NCBI RefSeq assembly: GCF_030499515.1
Contig: NZ_JASTWJ010000001.1
Coordinates: forward strand, 9,218,001 to 9,282,000
Reading direction: 5' to 3'
Source of the DNA: Streptomyces sp. DT2A-34
GTDB lineage: Bacteria; Actinomycetota; Actinomycetes; Streptomycetales; Streptomycetaceae
Length of the DNA: 64,000 bases
Positions 12,071 through 20,875 of the stretch are shown here, piece by piece (positions within the stretch are counted from its first letter, which is position 1; every line of letters begins with the position of its first letter). The notes beneath the pieces were generated by a model that saw only the letters and a program-made list of their open reading frames with translations, was not told the origin of the DNA and ran no database searches. Both the position numbers and the translations under genes were made by a program.

Positions 12071-12306
12071 TCACGGCACCGCTGGCGTGGATGCGCGGTA
12101 CGCGTGCGTGGCACTCCGCAGCGGCCACGCACGCGTGCCCCACGCGAACAAGGTGGCTCGAGTCGGCCGCCAGATGCCGCGCGGCAACCGCACGTAGATC
12201 ACCGACGTCTCCACGACCAGCTCCTTGGAAAGCTCCGGCACACCCGAGTCCGCCGGGTCGTCGAGTTGCTCGAGCGACCGGCCGACGGCCCCCGCCAGGG
12301 CCAGTC
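12071..12306 (-). pseudogene. Possible coding remnant
   Basis: In the minus frame that stops at 12071-12073, a stretch reads with coding-like composition (GRSLEQLDDPADSGVPEL, then VETSVIYVRLPRGIWRPT). Its frame is closed upstream by TGA at about 12306, and no ribosome site or convincing start is present; GTG codons occur inside. It lies just past the 3' end of the SWIM gene. I read it as the tail of a lost gene, but a very short real gene starting at an internal GTG cannot be excluded. Confidence 0.3.
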
Positions 12307-12333
12307 ACCCTCCCAGGGGACGTCGGGCATGCC

Positions 12334-13620
12334 CTACGGCTGCTCCTCCTCGGCCGTAAGCCGCGCTGAGGCCAAGGCGGTTGCCGGATCCTGCGCAGGA
12401 CCTCCTGCCGGCACCCAGCTGCCGTGTTCCTCGCGGTATGGCCACCAGCGTCCGTCCCGTGCCAGGCGCAGTTGGTTCGGCGCACCGGTGACCGTCCAGC
12501 GGTTGCCCTTCGCCCGCAGCGCCGGCCGTTCGTCTTCGTCCCAGGCCGAGTCCAGGGCGGCACGCGCGCGTGCGAGCGCCTCGCCCTCGACGGTCCACTC
12601 CTCGTCGAGTACGGACAGCGCGGTGATGCCCCCGAGACGCCAGGCGCGTACCGCCACCGCCAGCCCCTCGCGGCCGCGCCCCGAGCCGTCGGCCAACCGC
12701 TCCGCCACGCCGGCGGACGGGGAGCCGGAGGCCAGGCGGACCGCGTCCTGGTCGAGGGTCAACTCCGCTTCGACGGCACGCTGTTCCGGACCGGCTCGCA
12801 GGGCTTCCGCCAGCATGCGGTGTGCTTCCGCGGCGGTCCGGGCGGCCAGGAACTCCAGCGCGGCCGGGTCGACGCCGGACGCGGGAGGCGTCTCGGTGTC
12901 CAGGGAAGGCGGCACGCCCGGCTCGGCGGGCAGCTCGGGCAGGGCGGGCAGCGGCGGCAGGATGTCGCCTGTCGCATAGGCCTCGGCGGCGTCCACGCCC
13001 TCCGGATCGGACGGCGCGGACGGGTCCGACGGCTCGGAGGCGGGTGCGGCGCTGCGGGCCTGAAGGTCGTCCAGGAGGTCTCGTTCGCCCCGTCCGCGCA
13101 TCAGCAGCAGCACGAAGGGGTCCTGGTCCAGGAGTCGTGCCACCTGGTAGCACAGGGCCGCTGTGTGGCCGCAGTGGTCCCAGGCTCCGCAGCCGCACTC
13201 CGGCTCCAGATCGCCCATGCCCGGCAGCAGTTCGATGCCTGTGGCGGCGGCGTCCTCCACCAGGTGCGGTGGCATGTCGCGATCGAGCAGTGCGGCGACA
13301 TGGCCGGCCCGCTCGACGGTCATGTCCAGGAAGCGGTCCCACTGTTCGCCGGTCAGTTCCTCCAGCAGTACGTCGGCCCGGTGCGCCGTACGGTCGCGGC
13401 CCCGCACGACGGCAGTGATACGTCCCGGGCGCACCGACACCGCACCGACCGCTCCCGCGCGCGCGAGTGTGCGGCCGGCCTTGAGCTGCCCCGAGTCCAG
13501 CGCCGTCTCCTCCAGCCCCTTCAGCCAGGCCAGGCCCCACCATGTCTGTGCGAACCCCCGCCCGCGCGCGGGCGGCAGTGCGGCGAACGTGCGCTCCATG
13601 TCACCGTCGTGTCGAGTCAT
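12334..13620 (-). CDS. SWIM zinc-finger protein, partner of SNF2 helicase
   Basis: Protein of 428 aa. The SWIM motif is seen as CGCGAWDHCGH (about 141-151), the CxC...CxH zinc ligands of this domain, after a conserved N-terminal region (GFAQTWWGLAWLKGLE). The C-terminal half is acidic, then helical, with no recognised catalytic motif. The ATG at 13620 overlaps the stop codon of the SNF2-type helicase (ATGA), so the pair is translationally coupled. SWIM proteins paired with Swi2/Snf2 ATPases are known across bacteria and are thought to bind DNA or partner proteins; the pathway is not established. Confidence 0.92.
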   Translation of the reverse strand: MTRHDGDMERTFAALPPARGRGFAQTWWGLAWLKGLEETALDSGQLKAGRTLARAGAVGAVSVRPGRITAVVRGRDRTAHRADVLLEELTGEQWDRFLDMTVERAGHVAALLDRDMPPHLVEDAAATGIELLPGMGDLEPECGCGAWDHCGHTAALCYQVARLLDQDPFVLLLMRGRGERDLLDDLQARSAAPASEPSDPSAPSDPEGVDAAEAYATGDILPPLPALPELPAEPGVPPSLDTETPPASGVDPAALEFLAARTAAEAHRMLAEALRAGPEQRAVEAELTLDQDAVRLASGSPSAGVAERLADGSGRGREGLAVAVRAWRLGGITALSVLDEEWTVEGEALARARAALDSAWDEDERPALRAKGNRWTVTGAPNQLRLARDGRWWPYREEHGSWVPAGGPAQDPATALASARLTAEEEQP

Positions 13621-16469
13621 CGGGCGCCCCCTCGCAGTTCCACCAGATCGGCCAGCTCCGCGTCCGTCAGCTCCGTCAGCGCCGCCTCGCCGGCGCCGAG
13701 CACCGCGTCGGCCAGCTCCCGCTTGCGGCTCAGCATGTCGGCGATACGGTCCTCGATGGTTCCCTCGGCGATGAGTCGGTGCACCTGCACGGGCCGGGTC
13801 TGGCCGATGCGGTACGCGCGGTCCGTGGCCTGCGCCTCGACGGCGGGGTTCCACCAGCGGTCGTAGTGCACGACATGCTCGGCGCGGGTGAGGTTCAGGC
13901 CGGTGCCCGCGGCCTTCAACGACAGCAGGAACACCGGTACGTCACCGTCCTGGAAGCGCCGCACCAGGGCCTCGCGCTCGGCCACGGGGGTTCCGCCGTG
14001 CAGGAACTGCGAGGGCATGCCGCGGGCCGCCAGATGCTGTTCGATGAGGCGCCCCATGCGCACGTACTGCGTGAAGACCAGGACGCTCGACCCCTCGGAG
14101 AGGATGGTGTCGAGCAGTTCGTCCAGCAGTTCCAGCTTGCCCGACCGTCCGACGATCCTCGGCCGCTCCTCCTTGAGGAACTGCGCCGGGTGGTTGCAGA
14201 TCTGCTTCAGACCCGTCAGGAGCTTCACGATCAGGCCCCGCCGCGCCATGCTGTCGGCTCCGGAGATCTCCGCGAGCGTCTGGCGGACCACGGCCTCGTA
14301 CAGACCCGCCTGTTCCGCGGTGAGGGACACGGCACGATCGGTCTCCGTCTTCGGCGGCAGCTCCGGCGCGATCCCCGGATCCGACTTGCGCCGGCGCAGC
14401 AGGAACGGGCGCACGAGGCGGGTCAGGCGTTCCGCGGCGGCCGGATCCTGGCCGCTCTCGACAGCCTGCGCGTAACGCGCGCGGAAGGTGCCGAGTCGTC
14501 CCAGCAGGCCGGGCGTCGTCCAGTCGAGGATCGCCCACAGCTCCGACAGGTTGTTCTCCACCGGGGTGCCGGTGAGTGCCACGCGTGCGCGTGCGCCGAT
14601 GGAGCGCAGCTCCCTGGCTGTCGCCGAGTACGGGTTCTTCACGTGCTGGGCCTCGTCCGCCACGACCATGCCCCACGGCACCTCGGCCAGGCGGCGCGCG
14701 TCCAGGCGCATCGTGCCGTACGTGGTGAGCACGAAGTCCCCGTCCGCCATGGAGTCCAGATCACGCCGAGACGCGTGGAAGCGGCGCACGCGTGTGCCGG
14801 GCGCGAACTTCTCGATCTCGCGCTGCCAGTTGCCCATCAGGGACGTCGGACACACCACCAGCGTCGGACCGGCGGACGAGGCGTCGGCCTGCCGGTGCAG
14901 ATGCAACGCGATGAGCGTGATCGTCTTGCCGAGGCCCATGTCGTCGGCCAGACAGCAGCCCAGGCCCAGGGAGGTCATCCGGGCGAGCCAGCTCAGGCCA
15001 CGCAGCTGGTAGTCCCGCAGCGTTGCCGTGAGCGCGGGAGGCTGCCCCACCGGCTCCTGCCCCTCGGGGTCCGCGAGCCGCTCGCGCAGCGCCGCCAGCC
15101 ACCCTGTGGGCCGCACCTCGACCTGGCGGCCGTCCACCTCGGTGGAGCCCGTCAGAGCGGCGCCGAGCGCGTCGATGGGCGTCACCTTGCGGTCCTGCTG
15201 CGCGCGGGCGCGACGCACCTCCTGAGGATCGACGAGGACCCACTGGTCGCGCAGCCGCACCACCGGGCGGTTCGCCTCTGCCAGCCGGTCCAGCTCCTCG
15301 CGCGTGAGCCGCTGATCGCCCAGCGCGAACCACCAGTCGAAGGCGAGCAGCGCGTCGGCGGACAGGAACGACGGCGTGTCCGAGGAGACTCTGCCGGGCG
15401 CGGACTCCTCGTCCGGCGGACCGATCACGGCGCGGGCTGTCAGCGTGCGGGCCAGCGACTTGGGCCAGTGCACGTCGACGCCGGCCCCGGCCAGGGCTCG
15501 CGTGCCCTCTCCCAGGAGGTCGGTCACCTCCTCGTCGGCGAGTTCCACGGCGTCCGGAACGGCGGCCGAGAGCAACGGCGTGAGCGGACTCCAGGCCCGC
15601 GCGGCCCGGCGCAGCGCCAGCAGGGCGTCCATCCGCGCGCGCGGACCGAAGGCGTCGGATCCCGCCCACACGTCGCCCGCATCCGCGACCAGCGTCGGAT
15701 CACTCACGCTGTGCACCTGCAGCACCGCCCGGAACGACAGCGCCGCGTCATCCTGCGTGGCCGCGGCGAGGCCGGGGAGCTCCAGCCGCAGGGAGAGCCG
15801 TACGCCCGCGTCGTGGCCGGAGGCGACATCGGCGGCCCACGCACGCTGCTCGGGCAGGTGCTGCGGCTCCTGAGCCGCGTATGCGGGCGCGCCTGTGACG
15901 AGCGCGGCCGCAGGGGAGCGGGGCAGCGCGTCGGCGACCGCGTCCAGGAAGTCCCGCAGCAGCCGCTCCGGGTCCGGCAGCCTCAGCGGCTCGACGCCCT
16001 CCAGCGGCACGGCGTGCGCTTCGGGCGGCATCGCGGCGGCAAGAGCGCGGATGCGTTCGACGTCCTCCGGGCGCAGGGGACCGGCGCGCCAGGCGTCATG
16101 GTCCTCTGCCGAGAGGCCGGGCAGGAGCAGGCCGCGTGCCATGATTTGCAGGGCCAGCACGGCTGCCGTGCCCCAGAACGCGACCGCCCGGGGAGCCTGC
16201 GCGGAGGCACGCGCACGCGTGAGCACAGGCAGGGCGGTGCGCACCGGCAGTACAGCGGCCGGCACGTTCACCAGCTCGACACCATCCTCGCCGGGCAGGG
16301 CGACGGCCAGCTCCTCGACGGATCCGGACGTCACGAGCGGAACAGCGCCGCCGTCGGCCCGCCAGAAGGCGACCCGGCCGGTGCGGGCCGGATCGCCAGG
16401 TACGAAAACGGCACGGCAGCAGGCCAGTTCGGAGATCTCGGACGGTGTTGCCTCGGGAAGCCTCGGCAC
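13617..16469 (-). CDS. SNF2-family DEAD/H-box helicase (HepA/RapA-like)
   Basis: Swi2/Snf2-type ATPase of about 950 aa. The N-terminal half is a family-specific extension. The helicase core shows motif I DDMGLGKT (near residue 515), motif II as VVADEAQHVKN (near 605), motif III LTGTPVENN, and the C-terminal RecA lobe with RWWNPAVEAQATDRAYRIGQ (motifs V/VI). It would translocate on double-stranded DNA and remodel nucleoprotein. GTG at 16469 is preferred because GAGGAG lies 11 bases upstream; GTG at 16481 overlaps that ribosome site. Its stop overlaps the start of the SWIM protein, so the two likely work as one complex. Confidence 0.93.
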   Translation of the reverse strand: MPRLPEATPSEISELACCRAVFVPGDPARTGRVAFWRADGGAVPLVTSGSVEELAVALPGEDGVELVNVPAAVLPVRTALPVLTRARASAQAPRAVAFWGTAAVLALQIMARGLLLPGLSAEDHDAWRAGPLRPEDVERIRALAAAMPPEAHAVPLEGVEPLRLPDPERLLRDFLDAVADALPRSPAAALVTGAPAYAAQEPQHLPEQRAWAADVASGHDAGVRLSLRLELPGLAAATQDDAALSFRAVLQVHSVSDPTLVADAGDVWAGSDAFGPRARMDALLALRRAARAWSPLTPLLSAAVPDAVELADEEVTDLLGEGTRALAGAGVDVHWPKSLARTLTARAVIGPPDEESAPGRVSSDTPSFLSADALLAFDWWFALGDQRLTREELDRLAEANRPVVRLRDQWVLVDPQEVRRARAQQDRKVTPIDALGAALTGSTEVDGRQVEVRPTGWLAALRERLADPEGQEPVGQPPALTATLRDYQLRGLSWLARMTSLGLGCCLADDMGLGKTITLIALHLHRQADASSAGPTLVVCPTSLMGNWQREIEKFAPGTRVRRFHASRRDLDSMADGDFVLTTYGTMRLDARRLAEVPWGMVVADEAQHVKNPYSATARELRSIGARARVALTGTPVENNLSELWAILDWTTPGLLGRLGTFRARYAQAVESGQDPAAAERLTRLVRPFLLRRRKSDPGIAPELPPKTETDRAVSLTAEQAGLYEAVVRQTLAEISGADSMARRGLIVKLLTGLKQICNHPAQFLKEERPRIVGRSGKLELLDELLDTILSEGSSVLVFTQYVRMGRLIEQHLAARGMPSQFLHGGTPVAEREALVRRFQDGDVPVFLLSLKAAGTGLNLTRAEHVVHYDRWWNPAVEAQATDRAYRIGQTRPVQVHRLIAEGTIEDRIADMLSRKRELADAVLGAGEAALTELTDAELADLVELRGGAR

Positions 16470-16760
16470 GCTCTGTAGCACTCCTCAAATTTGACTACTC
16501 GGGTCGAGTGGCCGAGGGTACAGGAACGCGGCGGCCCATCCGGCATGCCCGTATCGTGACCTGGGTCACGCATCGGTCGGCGTGGGTATCTCTCCTGTGC
16601 GGAGCCCGGCGCGCCGACCGCACATCGGCTGTCACCGGATCTCCGTGACCAGTAGGGGCCGCACCTCAGGGTCGTCTCAGGGTCGCGGTTCGGAACCGCT
16701 GGAAGCGCGGACCCGTTTTCAGGTCAGAGAGCGGCAGTGGCCGCGAAGGAGGCGACGCAG

Positions 16761-16943
16761 ATGTCGAAGAACGCGAAGATCGCTGCGGGAGGTGTGGCGG
16801 CCGGCCTCATCCTGCTGATCTGGCTGCCCTGGTGGGCGGCGCTCCTGATAGTCCTGGGAGTCCCGGCCGCCGCGTACCTCGCGCTCGACCCGTCACAGCG
16901 GCGCAGGCTGCGCCGCGCCACGCGCAAGGAACTCGGTCGCTGA
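16761..16943 (+). CDS. Small membrane protein of unknown function
   Basis: A 60-aa protein with basic ends and two closely spaced hydrophobic segments (KIAAGGVAAGLILLIW and WWAALLIVLGVPAAAYLAL), then a strongly basic tail (SQRRRLRRATRKELGR). AAGGAGG eight bases before the ATG at 16761 is a near-perfect ribosome site, which supports a real gene. Its last 51 bp overlap the 3' end of the converging hydrolase gene. Probably an inner-membrane hairpin; no function can be assigned. Confidence 0.72.
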   Translation: MSKNAKIAAGGVAAGLILLIWLPWWAALLIVLGVPAAAYLALDPSQRRRLRRATRKELGR

Positions 16944-18341
16944 CGTCGCCTCGGCGGCCGGTCCGACCGGGGCTGACAGTGCGCAGGAGTTGAGCACATC
17001 GCCGCTCGCGGGCCTGCCGACGGTACGGTCCGCGGGCGGTGGAGTGCCGCGCTCCACCCATGAGGACAGTGCGTCGAACGCCGACCGGTAGCAGGGCAGG
17101 ATCGGCCGGAGCCGGTCGGGACAGGTGTCGTACAGGCCGTCGACGTGAGTGCCGCCCGCGATCGTGAAATAGCGGTGCAGTGGTCCCCGTCCGCTCGCGT
17201 CGACCATGCGCGCGTACACATCCGAGTCGGTGGCCTTCGGCAGCAGCGCGTCCAGGTCGCCGTGCAGCGTGATCAGCGGTCTGCCGATGCGCCCGGTCAG
17301 CGCCACGCGGGCAACGGCGCGGCGGACGGACGCCGGACGCGTCGCGTAGTCGTACCTGGCATCGGACGCGCACGGCGCCAGGATCCGTTCCGAGGTGTTC
17401 CCGGCGGACGGGCCGGGGCAGCCGGGGGCGTAGGCGGGGTCGAACTCGGCGCGGTAGATCTTCTGCGTGACTCCCCAGTAGGCCTGCTCGTGGTAGGGCC
17501 ACAGGAACTCGGAGCCGCGCGCGAAACCGACCGCGTACAGGTCCTCGTCCCGCGCGGAGCCGAGCATGCGTGCCACTGCCGTGGGCAAGGAGGTGAGCAG
17601 GTTGGGGCCGTCCGCGGTCCACAGGGCGCCCTCCCAGTCCACGCCGCCGTCGTACAGCTCGGGATGGTTCTCCAGCTGCCAGCGGGTGAGGTAGCCGCCA
17701 TTGGAGATGCCGGTCATGTAGGTACGGCGGGGAGCGTGCCCGTAGCGTTGGGCCACCGCCTTGCGGGCGGCCCGGGTGAGCTGGGTGGTCCGCGCGTTCC
17801 ACTCGGCGACCGCGTCACCGGGCCGCTTGCCGTCGCGGTAGAAGTCGGCGCCGTTGTTGCCCTTGTCGGTCGCCGCGTAGGCGTAACCCAGTGCGAGCAC
17901 CTGGTCGGAGATCGCCGTGTCCGTCGCGTACTGCCTGCGGGTGCCCGGGGCTCCGGTGACGACCAGTCCGCCGTTCCAGCGGTCAGGCAGCCGGATCACG
18001 AACTGGGCGTCGTGATGCAGGCCGTGTGTGGCGTTGAAGCGAGAGGAGTCCGGGAAGTATCCGTCGATCTGAACCCCGGGAACCCCGGCCGGTGTCCGGG
18101 TGCCCCGTGCCGTCAGCCCGGCCTGGTCGGCCATGTCGGTATAGGGCGTGCCGGCGAGTCCCGCCGTGGTCAGATCGGCGAGGCAGGCGCTCTGCTGGAA
18201 GGCCGCGCCCGGCACCCGCAGGCGCTCCTGACGGGAGCAGTGGTGCTCGTCAACTGCCGTGGCTGTTGCCGGAGTCGGCCAGGTGAGGGCGGCGGTCAGC
18301 AGTGTGGCGGCAATGAGCGGAACACCTTGGGACAGGCGCAT
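16893..18341 (-). CDS. Secreted alpha/beta hydrolase, tannase/feruloyl esterase-like
   Basis: Exported hydrolase of 482 aa. An N-terminal signal peptide (MRLSQGVPLIAATLLTAAL, cleavage near ATATA) follows an AGGAGG-preceded ATG at 18341. The likely nucleophile is the Ser of TGISNGGYLTRWQLE, in the G-x-S-x-G setting used by tannase and hydroxybutyrate-oligomer hydrolase families. LITLHGDLDALLP carries the acid Asp, and FTIAGGTHVDGLYDTC the catalytic His. Several Cys pairs fit an extracellular location. Substrate is open: an ester of plant phenolics or an oligomeric hydroxyacid are the main options. Confidence 0.85.
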   Translation of the reverse strand: MRLSQGVPLIAATLLTAALTWPTPATATAVDEHHCSRQERLRVPGAAFQQSACLADLTTAGLAGTPYTDMADQAGLTARGTRTPAGVPGVQIDGYFPDSSRFNATHGLHHDAQFVIRLPDRWNGGLVVTGAPGTRRQYATDTAISDQVLALGYAYAATDKGNNGADFYRDGKRPGDAVAEWNARTTQLTRAARKAVAQRYGHAPRRTYMTGISNGGYLTRWQLENHPELYDGGVDWEGALWTADGPNLLTSLPTAVARMLGSARDEDLYAVGFARGSEFLWPYHEQAYWGVTQKIYRAEFDPAYAPGCPGPSAGNTSERILAPCASDARYDYATRPASVRRAVARVALTGRIGRPLITLHGDLDALLPKATDSDVYARMVDASGRGPLHRYFTIAGGTHVDGLYDTCPDRLRPILPCYRSAFDALSSWVERGTPPPADRTVGRPASGDVLNSCALSAPVGPAAEATSATEFLARGAAQPAPL

Positions 18342-18710
18342 GACGGCCTCCTGGAAGGCGGGAGACGAGGGCAGCAGTGGGAGCGGAGCCGCGAAGGCTG
18401 CCTCATGGTGGGCGCCTGGCTCCGCACCTTCCATGGGCTCGGGCCACATGGAACGCCGCCGCCGGATGGGGTCCCGAGACATGCCGCTGTACAGGCCCCC
18501 ACGACAGATGGGGGCTCAGTGCCCTTCCGTGAGGCCGATGGCTTCGGACACGAGACGCGGCGAACGCCCGCCCGACGTTCCCTGCACGCACGGGTACCGC
18601 AGCCGTGCCGTACGCGCCGCAGCCGTCCCGGACCCCGTAGTCGTGCCGGACGGCGGCGGGCGTCCCAGGCCCGCAGCCCGCGGCCGCTGCCGGGCCGCCC
18701 GGCGTGTGGC
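18342..18710. other. Intergenic region with one hairpin
   Basis: No coding sequence was recognised in this 369-bp gap between two minus-strand genes. A perfect hairpin with 7-bp arms (GCCCCCA at 18495-18501, TGGGGGC at 18509-18515) could terminate the unknown gene that ends at 18711. The rest is G/C-rich without other structure that I can see. Confidence 0.5.
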
Positions 18711-19616
18711 TCAGCTGGGGCGTACGGCCATCTTGTCGAGCGCTTCCAGCAGCCCGGGCAGCTCCGGCCCGCGGCCTACCGGCAGGACCTCGCCGGGTTC
18801 GTCGTCGAGGAGCACGAACGCGATGTCGTCGGTCCTGGCGACGAGCGACCAGCCGGGGCCGTCCGCGCGCAGGGTCCGTGCGTCGCCCGGAGCGAACGAC
18901 GACCGGACGCGTCCAAGGGGCGGCGGGGAGTCCACGTACGCGCGTGCCTCGGCGAGGACCCGCCGGATGCCGCTGTGGCCGCCCTGGCTCTCGCCCGGCG
19001 CGCCCCTCTCGGCCTCGCCCTGGCCCTCCCCTTGAGCGACCCTCTCGGCCTCGCCCTGTTCTGCGCCCTCGTCCGCCGGCTCGGCGGCGTCCGAGGCACC
19101 GCCCGGCGTCGGGAAGTCGGCGTCGTCGATCTGCTCCCGCCACATCGCCCACTGCAACGCGATCTCGTCGGCGCCCAGGCGCCGCTGGGCCGGCCCCCAC
19201 ACGCTGGTGTCCGGCGGCGCGAGCGGCGGACCGTCGGCGAACTCGGGGCCGGGATCGTGCGGCGCCGGCACATTGGGGGCGGCGACGGCGACCGCGAGGG
19301 GCCACCCGGGCAGCGCGGCCACGACCGTTCGCTCGTCCGGTGACAGGTCGTACTCCATGCCGCAGTCCCAGGAGGCGATGGCGACGGCGACCAGGGAGGC
19401 GTCGTCGATGACGACCGTCCACCGGGCGCCGTCGCCGTCCTGGCCGAGTACCAGGCCGTACCCGTGGGCGAGCGGTGCGAGGCCGAGCGCCGCGCAGGCC
19501 TCCGGATAGTCGTCGCCCAGCACGCTCGGGAACTTCGCCGGCGTCAGCAGCACCGCCGTGAGCACATAGAGCGCATCGTCCGCGGCGGCGACGGCCTCCT
19601 CGTCCGTCCCGGCCAT
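18711..19616 (-). CDS. Conserved actinobacterial protein of unknown function with acidic Glu/Gly repeat
   Basis: A 301-aa soluble protein; I do not recognise a family. The N-terminal domain (ALYVLTAVLLTPAKFPSVLG, WTVVIDDASLVAVAIASWDC) has mixed alpha/beta character. A linker of E-G-Q-A-E units (EGAEQGEAERVAQGEGQGEA, about 185-215) separates it from a C-terminal region ending in ELPGLLEALDKMAVRPS. ATG at 19616 is chosen because GGGGAGG precedes it by about five bases. Upstream is a short non-coding stretch without clear promoter boxes. Confidence 0.78.
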   Translation of the reverse strand: MAGTDEEAVAAADDALYVLTAVLLTPAKFPSVLGDDYPEACAALGLAPLAHGYGLVLGQDGDGARWTVVIDDASLVAVAIASWDCGMEYDLSPDERTVVAALPGWPLAVAVAAPNVPAPHDPGPEFADGPPLAPPDTSVWGPAQRRLGADEIALQWAMWREQIDDADFPTPGGASDAAEPADEGAEQGEAERVAQGEGQGEAERGAPGESQGGHSGIRRVLAEARAYVDSPPPLGRVRSSFAPGDARTLRADGPGWSLVARTDDIAFVLLDDEPGEVLPVGRGPELPGLLEALDKMAVRPS

Positions 19617-19751
19617 CCCAGCCTCCCCATAGGTTCGTCCATCGGCGCGCACCCTAGTGCGCCCGGAAGCCGCTTGTCACGACTCCCAGGCACACCCGGA
19701 GCTGCAGTTTTCCGACCGGACGGGGCGAATCGACCACGATTGCCCGCGCTG

Positions 19752-20048
19752 TCAGGCCGCCGGCAGCCCGAGGAGCGACCTGGCGACGGTCTGCGGCGAC
19801 TCGTCGCGCTCCCGGGCGAGCGCGATGACGGCCCGGCACGCCAGCTCGCTCACGCCGAACGACAGCGCCTCCGGAGACACCCAGCCGGCGGCCTCGTCGA
19901 TCTGCTCCTGGTCGTCCTCCGCGCAGGCCGACACATACACGGCGGCGGCCTCGAACAGGTTGTGCGTCTGCCTGTCCTTGCCGGTGTCCGCCTCCGAGCG
20001 CATGGAACGGAGAAATCTCGCACACGACTTGCGCACCATGCCCCACAT
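19752..20048 (-). CDS. Small conserved protein of unknown function
   Basis: A 98-aa mostly helical protein (NLFEAAAVYVSACAEDDQEQ, SELACRAVIALARERD). The coding register is well supported by G/C at third positions. ATG at 20048 has GGAAGG eight bases upstream; an in-frame ATG at 20093 is also possible but its purine-rich tract lies too close. No domain is recognised and the neighbours are unrelated. Confidence 0.65.
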   Translation of the reverse strand: MWGMVRKSCARFLRSMRSEADTGKDRQTHNLFEAAAVYVSACAEDDQEQIDEAAGWVSPEALSFGVSELACRAVIALARERDESPQTVARSLLGLPAA

Positions 20049-20231
20049 GCTGACCGCCTTCCCCCTGCGTGGCACACCTGGTTGATCGTCCATCTTCCCC
20101 CCATCAACGTAGAGTTGGAGCCCCGGCGACAGAAGGGGGACGGCGCGGTGAAGCGCTTCGAGCGGCTCGCACAGCTCCGGCACCCGGCCGGTTACGGGCG
20201 TCCGGCGCTGCCCACGCGGCGCATCGGCCGG

Positions 20232-20756
20232 TCAGCCGCCGAGTGCGGCGATCGTCTCGCGCAGCCAGGTGAGTTCGGCCCGGGACGTGGCCCGCGCGAT
20301 GGTCAGGATGCCGCGCCGGAAGGGATCGTCCAGTTCCTCGGCGCGCAGCGGCCGGTCGCCGTCGTAGAAGAAGCTGGCGGGCTCCTCGAGGAAGGCGAGT
20401 CGGCGTCGTAGTACGGCGGACTGGGCGGCCGCGTCGTCCAGGTGCCGCAGGAAGGCGAGCACCGTGAACCACCGGTTCTCGTCGCTGATGTCACGCGGGT
20501 CGGGCTCGGCGAGCCGGTGGCGCAGGTCCCGTCGGCCCGCTTCGGTCAGCGTCAGCACGTGACGAGGAGCGGCCACTGCTCCGGGCTCCGTGGCACGGGC
20601 CAGCAGGCCCGCCTTTTCCAGTCGCTTGATCGCGGGGTACAGCGTGCTCTCGGCGACCGGTTTCACGTGGCCCGTCAGTGCCGCGATGCGTTTGCGCAGC
20701 TCATAGCCGTGGAGCGGGGTGTCGTACAGGAATCCGAGGATGGCGAGTTCCAGCAT
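20232..20756 (-). CDS. PadR-family transcriptional regulator
   Basis: A 174-aa repressor-type protein. The PadR winged helix is clear: LELAILGFLYDTPLHGYELR, ESTLYPAIKRLEKAGLL (recognition helix) and the wing LTLTEAGRRDL. The C-terminal helical dimerisation part follows (RWFTVLAFLRHLDD). It is divergent from an alpha/beta hydrolase gene, 119 bp away, and four phased repeats lie between them. It probably represses itself and that hydrolase in response to an unknown, perhaps phenolic, ligand. The start at 20756 fits the family, whose members begin right at the winged helix. Confidence 0.92.
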   Translation of the reverse strand: MLELAILGFLYDTPLHGYELRKRIAALTGHVKPVAESTLYPAIKRLEKAGLLARATEPGAVAAPRHVLTLTEAGRRDLRHRLAEPDPRDISDENRWFTVLAFLRHLDDAAAQSAVLRRRLAFLEEPASFFYDGDRPLRAEELDDPFRRGILTIARATSRAELTWLRETIAALGG

Positions 20757-20781
20757 GCCCACATTCTCACTCAGATCCGTG

Positions 20782-20837
20782 GTACATCGACGGTGGTGTA
20801 CATCGGCCTGCTGATATATCGGCATCGAGGTATATCG
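20782..20837. promoter_or_regulatory. Four 16-bp-spaced direct repeats, likely PadR operator array
   Basis: The heptamer TA(C/T)ATCG occurs at 20783, 20799, 20815 and 20831, exactly 16 bp apart each time. The first two copies read TACATCG, the last two TATATCG, and the third also forms the palindrome GATATATC. The array fills the gap between the PadR start codon (20756) and the hydrolase start (20876), placing it over any promoter for either gene. Confidence 0.65.
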
Positions 20838-20875
20838 TGGAGTGGGTGGTGACCAAGGCTCCAAGGGAGTACGCG

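Noticed and set aside
20660..20673. parS-like sequence GTTTCACGTG followed by GCCC
   Set aside because: Three of 14 positions differ from the Streptomyces consensus, the site lies inside padR coding sequence, and no second site is nearby.
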